From: Clostridiales bacterium
GTDB taxonomy: Bacteria > Bacillota > Clostridia > Oscillospirales > Oscillospiraceae
DNA length: 8,688 nt
NCBI GenBank assembly: GCA_029098065.1
Contig: JAQXNP010000004.1
Coordinates: forward strand, 1-8,688
Reading direction: 5' to 3'
Positions 6,501 to 8,688 of this stretch are shown one piece after another; position 1 is the first letter of the stretch, and the number at the start of each line of letters is the position of its first letter. The position numbers and the translations under genes were made by a program. A model generated the notes under the pieces. It had not been told where the DNA came from. It did not search any database and was given only the letters and a program-made list of their open reading frames with translations.

Positions 6501-7165
6501 GAGCCCAGCGCCGGGTGGCCGAGCTGAAGAAGGCCATCTCCGGCCTGGGGAATATCAATCTGGACGCCATCGCCGAGTTCCAGCGGGTCAACGAGCGGTA
6601 TACCTATTTTACCGGCCAGCGGGACGACGTGCAGCGGGCCAAGACGGAACTGGAAAAGATCATCTCCGGGATCACCGCCGAGATGAAACGGATCTTTGCC
6701 GAGCAGTTTGAAAAAATCAGCGAGGCCTTCCAGCAGACCTTCCTGGAGCTCTTCGGCGGCGGCCAGGCCAGGCTGGCACTGGAGGACCCGGAGGACATCC
6801 TGAACTGCGGCATTGAGATCAAGGCCCAGCCGCCGGGGAAGAGCCTGAAGACCATCACCCTGCTCTCCGGCGGGGAAAAGGCCTTCGTGGCCATCGCCCT
6901 CTATTTTGCCATCCTGAAGGTCCGGCCCACCCCCTTCGTGGTGATGGACGAGATCGAGGCCGCCCTGGATGACGCCAACGTCCAGCGCTTCGCCCGCTAC
7001 ATGCGGATGATGTGTGACCGGACCCAGTTCATCGTCATCACCCACAGAAGGGGCACCATGGAGGAGGCCGACGTGCTTTACGGTGTCACCATGCAGGAGC
7101 AGGGTGTGTCCCGGGTGCTGACCATCAACCTCAATGACGTGGAGCGGGAACTGAAGATCAAATAG
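3593..7165 (+). CDS. smc: Chromosome segregation ATPase SMC
   Basis: SMC forms the ring-shaped condensin complex with ScpA and ScpB and organises and separates the chromosome. The protein has 1190 residues, close to the usual 1186 or so. The N-terminal ATPase half has Walker A GPNGSGKS (residues 31-38) and the Q-loop WVMGEQS. A long charged coiled coil runs to about residue 500. The hinge covers about 503-680, with the conserved glycine motif NPGGSMTGGSA near 658-668. The returning coiled coil leads to the C-terminal ATPase half with signature LSGGEKA (1091-1097) and Walker B VVMDEIEAALDD, catalytic Asp1119/Glu1120. All key residues are intact. The TTG at 3593 is chosen because it gives the family N-terminus M-Y-L-K-A-L-E-I-Q-G-F-K-S-F and has GAGGTG (3581-3586) six bases upstream. 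A GTG at 3584 would put that site inside the gene. It heads a likely operon with the zinc-ribbon gene and ftsY. Confidence 0.98.
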   Translation: MYLKALEIQGFKSFPDKTVLSFGEDITAIVGPNGSGKSNISDAIRWVMGEQSTRALRGGKMEDVIFGGTARRRQLGFAEVSLVLDNTGHIFRGMEESEVMVTRRYYRSGESEYYINRRSVRLKDVNELFMDTGLGREGYSIIGQGKIDEILSVKSADRREVFEEAAGISRYRYRKEEAERKLGRTEENLIRINDKIDELELQVEPLRASAEKAKKFLILRDELRGLEISLWLEQLERIRAGAIKLRADYDSAVRQKEEAQAEVERLYAAVEELSRKMRQKELDAEQIRFEMMSRQADANECENAIAVLKADIRNNLENTDRLQRELEAQEGRAGSIDQQIAQRRERLDSIARETEELATELATRKREADELGRSAGTLAAEMETLRQKEAVETASAAEARALLSALAAAAQEVMDRDEAVRQELAAGEERLAAVQTERAAARAELDQAREDRDSIRNVISGYALRLEGRERKQKEAEETHVKLQMEENALQSRIHMLAEMEKLYEGYSKAVKLVMGESGRGQLRGILGPVAGLLRVDEAYTVAIETALGAAMQNIVVEREEDGKAAIQYLKRRDGGRCTFLPLEALRPAEFRERGVADEHGFVGMGDELISCGKKYEPVFSHLLGRTVVAEDMDAAIAMARRHGHRLKIVTLDGQVLNPGGSMTGGSASRTAGILSRQGELERLREQEGGLKEKLSAAARTLEEAKREAAGARYEMEAAQAQQRRHEDDILKLEERVVHLDQSAAEQERRRGELKEELEELSRRAERTEADTVNARRRIEELEGAAAALRAEAEGKTRGQEELREKSEAIAGALAGLNTRKAALEAERDASDKALLELEELRKDMVGDRADRARHIGELKARNEELTGQIRDREAQLQTVQAENAARQADITRLNQEKLDLEGERTRADKASRDKNSELLNMEREVSVLEQKKAAAETEEKQILDKLWETYELSHEAAKAQRVELESTARAQRRVAELKKAISGLGNINLDAIAEFQRVNERYTYFTGQRDDVQRAKTELEKIISGITAEMKRIFAEQFEKISEAFQQTFLELFGGGQARLALEDPEDILNCGIEIKAQPPGKSLKTITLLSGGEKAFVAIALYFAILKVRPTPFVVMDEIEAALDDANVQRFARYMRMMCDRTQFIVITHRRGTMEEADVLYGVTMQEQGVSRVLTINLNDVERELKIK

Positions 7166-7182
7166 GAGGACAGCAGGTTTCC

Positions 7183-7488
7183 ATGAAGGAGAAAAAGGTC
7201 TGTTCGAACTGCGGCATGGAGCTGAGGTTCCTGAGGCGGGAGGACATTCAGCTGGGGAAAAGCGGTTTTTTCCGGGGTATCTGGCCCAATCTGATGGCCG
7301 GCGCCTTGCGTGTGGGAATCTGGTGTTGCCCCGGATGCGGGAAGCTGGATTTTTACCTGGCCCGGCCGGATGAGGAACTGGGCAGCGGCGATGGGATCAG
7401 CAGGATCCGCTGTCCGGACTGCGGCGCGGAGTATGACCTGGACTGCCCCAAGTGCCCGAACTGCGGGGCGAAAAATATCAAATGGTAA
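7183..7488 (+). CDS. Small double zinc-ribbon protein of unknown function
   Basis: A 101-residue soluble protein that I do not recognise by function. It holds four CxxC knuckles: Cys7/Cys10, Cys49/Cys52, Cys77/Cys80 and Cys91/Cys94, plus extra cysteines at 48 and 88. The simplest reading is two zinc sites. The first is split by a 38-residue insert with a hydrophobic, glycine-rich segment (LGKSGFFRGIWPNLMAGALRVGIW). The second is a compact rubredoxin-like CPDCG...CPNCG ribbon at the C-terminus. No catalytic motif, signal peptide or clear membrane helix is seen. It starts 17 bases after smc; the ribosome binding site AGGAGG (7164-7169) overlaps the smc stop at a rather long spacing of 13. It ends 12 bases before ftsY, so it is cotranscribed with both. 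Nucleic-acid or protein binding is possible, but nothing here decides it. Confidence 0.85.
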   Translation: MKEKKVCSNCGMELRFLRREDIQLGKSGFFRGIWPNLMAGALRVGIWCCPGCGKLDFYLARPDEELGSGDGISRIRCPDCGAEYDLDCPKCPNCGAKNIKW

Positions 7489-7500
7489 GGAAGACAGTCA

Positions 7501-8400
7501 ATGGGATTTTTTGAGAAGATCAAACAGGGCCTGACCCGGACCAGAGAGAACATCGGCCGCTCCTTTGACCAACTGTTCGCGGGGGAGCTGGACGACGATT
7601 TCTACGACCAGCTGGAGGAGACGCTCATCCTCTCCGACATGGGGGTGGACACCGCCCTGGAGGCCAGCGAGGCCCTGCGCCGGAAAGTCAAAGAAGAGAA
7701 ACTCAAGTCGGCGGAGGAGGCCCGGGGCGCTCTGCGGGAGATCCTGACGGAGATGCTCACCGTGGGGGAACCGGGACTGGACCTGGAGCGGAAGCCCGCC
7801 GTGTGCCTCTTCATCGGGGTCAACGGGGTGGGCAAGACCACCACCATCGGCAAGCTGGCCGCCCGGCTGAAGGGGGACGGCAAGCGGGTGCTGATGGCCG
7901 CCGGAGATACCTTCCGGGCGGCGGCCGCCGACCAGCTGGAGATCTGGGCCGGCCGGGCCGGGGTGGATATCGTCCGCCAGCATGAGGGGGCAGACCCCGC
8001 CGCCGTGGTCTTTGACGCCATGAGCGCGGCCAGAGCCCGGGGCGCCGATGTGGTGCTGGTGGACACCGCCGGACGGCTCCACAACAAGCAGAACCTGATG
8101 AACGAGCTGAACAAGATCAGCCGGGTCATCGACCGGGAACTGCCCGGCACCAGCCGGGAGACTCTGCTGGTGCTGGACGCCACCACCGGCCAGAACGGGC
8201 TTATCCAGGCCCGGCAGTTCAAAGAGAGCGCCGGTCTCACCGGCGTGGTGCTCACCAAGCTGGACGGCACCGCCAAGGGCGGCATCGTGGTGGCCATCGC
8301 CAGAGAACTGGGCGTGCCTGTGAAGTTCATCGGCGTGGGCGAGGGTATGGACGACCTGATGCCCTTTGAACCGGAGAAGTTCGCGGAAGCGCTCATCTGA
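7501..8400 (+). CDS. ftsY: Signal recognition particle receptor FtsY
   Basis: FtsY is the membrane-associated GTPase that docks ribosome-SRP complexes (Ffh plus 4.5S/scRNA) at the Sec translocon. The 299 residues consist of a short N-terminal amphipathic stretch (MGFFEKIKQGLTRTREN) that can touch the membrane, the helical N domain (about 20-95) with the DQLEETLILSDMG motif, and the GTPase G domain. The G elements are GVNGVGKTT (106-114), DTFRAAAADQL from residue 136, DTAGR (188-192), TKLD (252-255) and GVGE (278-281), followed by the closing MDDLMPFEPEKFAEAL helix. The long acidic A domain of E. coli FtsY is absent, as is normal in Firmicutes. The start is supported by AAGGAAG (7487-7493) seven bases upstream. 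ylxM and ffh, which often follow in Bacillus, are replaced by rph. Confidence 0.98.
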   Translation: MGFFEKIKQGLTRTRENIGRSFDQLFAGELDDDFYDQLEETLILSDMGVDTALEASEALRRKVKEEKLKSAEEARGALREILTEMLTVGEPGLDLERKPAVCLFIGVNGVGKTTTIGKLAARLKGDGKRVLMAAGDTFRAAAADQLEIWAGRAGVDIVRQHEGADPAAVVFDAMSAARARGADVVLVDTAGRLHNKQNLMNELNKISRVIDRELPGTSRETLLVLDATTGQNGLIQARQFKESAGLTGVVLTKLDGTAKGGIVVAIARELGVPVKFIGVGEGMDDLMPFEPEKFAEALI

Positions 8401-8408
8401 AACATGAG

Positions 8409-8426
8409 GGCCGGGCTGTCCCGGCC
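8409..8426 (+). other. Short hairpin between ftsY and rph
   Basis: GGCCGGG (8409-8415) and CCCGGCC (8420-8426) form a perfect 7-bp stem with a CTGT loop, placed right after the ftsY stop and just before the rph ribosome binding site. No T tract follows, so it is not a convincing terminator. It may protect an mRNA end or partly reduce expression of rph. Confidence 0.4.
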
Positions 8427-8443
8427 TTGGGAGGAATGGAAAT

Positions 8444-8688
8444 ATGGCAAGGATCGACGGCCGGAAAAACGATGGGCTCCGCCCCATGGAGATCATTCCC
8501 GGCATCAACAAATTCGCGGAGGGCTCCTGCCTGATACGCTGCGGAAACACCCACGTGCTCTGCTGCGCCAGCGTGGAGGAGCGCACCCCGCCCCACGTCC
8601 CCGAGGGGGAGGGCTGGGTTACTGCCGAGTACTCCATGCTCCCCCGGGCCAACCGGGAGCGGAGCAAGCGGGACATTTCCAAGCTGAA
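8444..8688 (+). CDS. rph: Ribonuclease PH, 3' end cut by the window
   Basis: RNase PH is a phosphate-dependent 3'-to-5' exoribonuclease that trims tRNA 3' ends; it works as a ring-shaped hexamer. Only the first 81 codons are present. They carry the family N-terminus ARIDGRKNDGLRPMEI, the GSCLIRCGNTHVLCCASVEE segment (usually GSvL...G.T.VlC.AsvEe), and the diagnostic GWVTAEYSMLPRAN. The stretch after it (RERSKRDISKL) differs a little from the common ATxxRxxRE form but keeps the basic character. The ATG at 8444 is preceded by GGGAGGAA (8429-8436). It lies 43 bases after ftsY and may be read from the same transcript, with a short hairpin between. Whether the gene is intact downstream cannot be seen. 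Confidence 0.95.
   Translation, partial: MARIDGRKNDGLRPMEIIPGINKFAEGSCLIRCGNTHVLCCASVEERTPPHVPEGEGWVTAEYSMLPRANRERSKRDISKL

Noticed and set aside
3704..7045. A 1113-residue open frame on the - strand opposite smc
   Set aside because: Its composition (repeated Leu/Gly/Gln/His-rich text) is what the complement of GC-rich, Glu/Arg/Leu-rich coiled-coil codons gives. It has no domains, and the + strand is a perfect SMC.
7498..8682. A 394-residue open frame on the - strand opposite ftsY and rph
   Set aside because: It spans two recognised genes and the gap between them with low-complexity translation; a GC-driven shadow.

Overview
The window is a GC-rich stretch of chromosomal core genes from a low-to-moderate complexity housekeeping locus of a Firmicute. 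The order plsX, acpP, rnc, smc, (small zinc protein), ftsY is the classic Firmicutes fatty-acid/RNase III/SMC/SRP-receptor cluster. The high GC content, the protein sequences, the absence of fabD/fabG between plsX and acpP, and rph after ftsY all suggest a clostridial gut anaerobe, most likely in the Oscillospiraceae (Flavonifractor/Intestinimonas-like). This placement rests on recognition, not on a search.

Left block, + strand (2-2048): the 3' part of plsX (start codon just outside the window); then acpP with its own near-consensus promoter and a strong ribosome binding site; then rnc, which starts at or just after the acpP stop and is probably translationally coupled. A strong hairpin terminator closes the block. 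PlsX uses acyl-ACP made on the AcpP carrier, so these two genes act in one pathway; RNase III is a conserved passenger.

Middle block, - strand (2105-3441): two membrane-protein genes overlapping by 4 bases and read against everything else. The first (upstream) resembles the YhhN/TMEM86 lysoplasmalogenase family. The second belongs to the DUF1461/TIGR01906 family, which includes the lipoprotein intramolecular transacylase Lit. They have their own extended -10 promoter and a perfect Shine-Dalgarno, and converge on the rnc terminator. Both families act on lyso- or ether-type lipids or lipid-modified proteins at the membrane, so this is the most interesting part of the window.

Right block, + strand (3525-8688): an extended -10 promoter, divergent from that of the membrane pair, drives smc (TTG start, full-length SMC ATPase), then a small uncharacterised zinc-ribbon protein, ftsY (SRP receptor GTPase, NG domain) and the 5' part of rph (RNase PH, running off the window). 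Gaps between these genes are 12-43 bases, consistent with one operon. No tRNA, rRNA, CRISPR, insertion sequence or phage sequence was seen. The only non-coding stretches are short (longest about 150 bases, 3442-3592) and are accounted for by the promoters and terminator listed.
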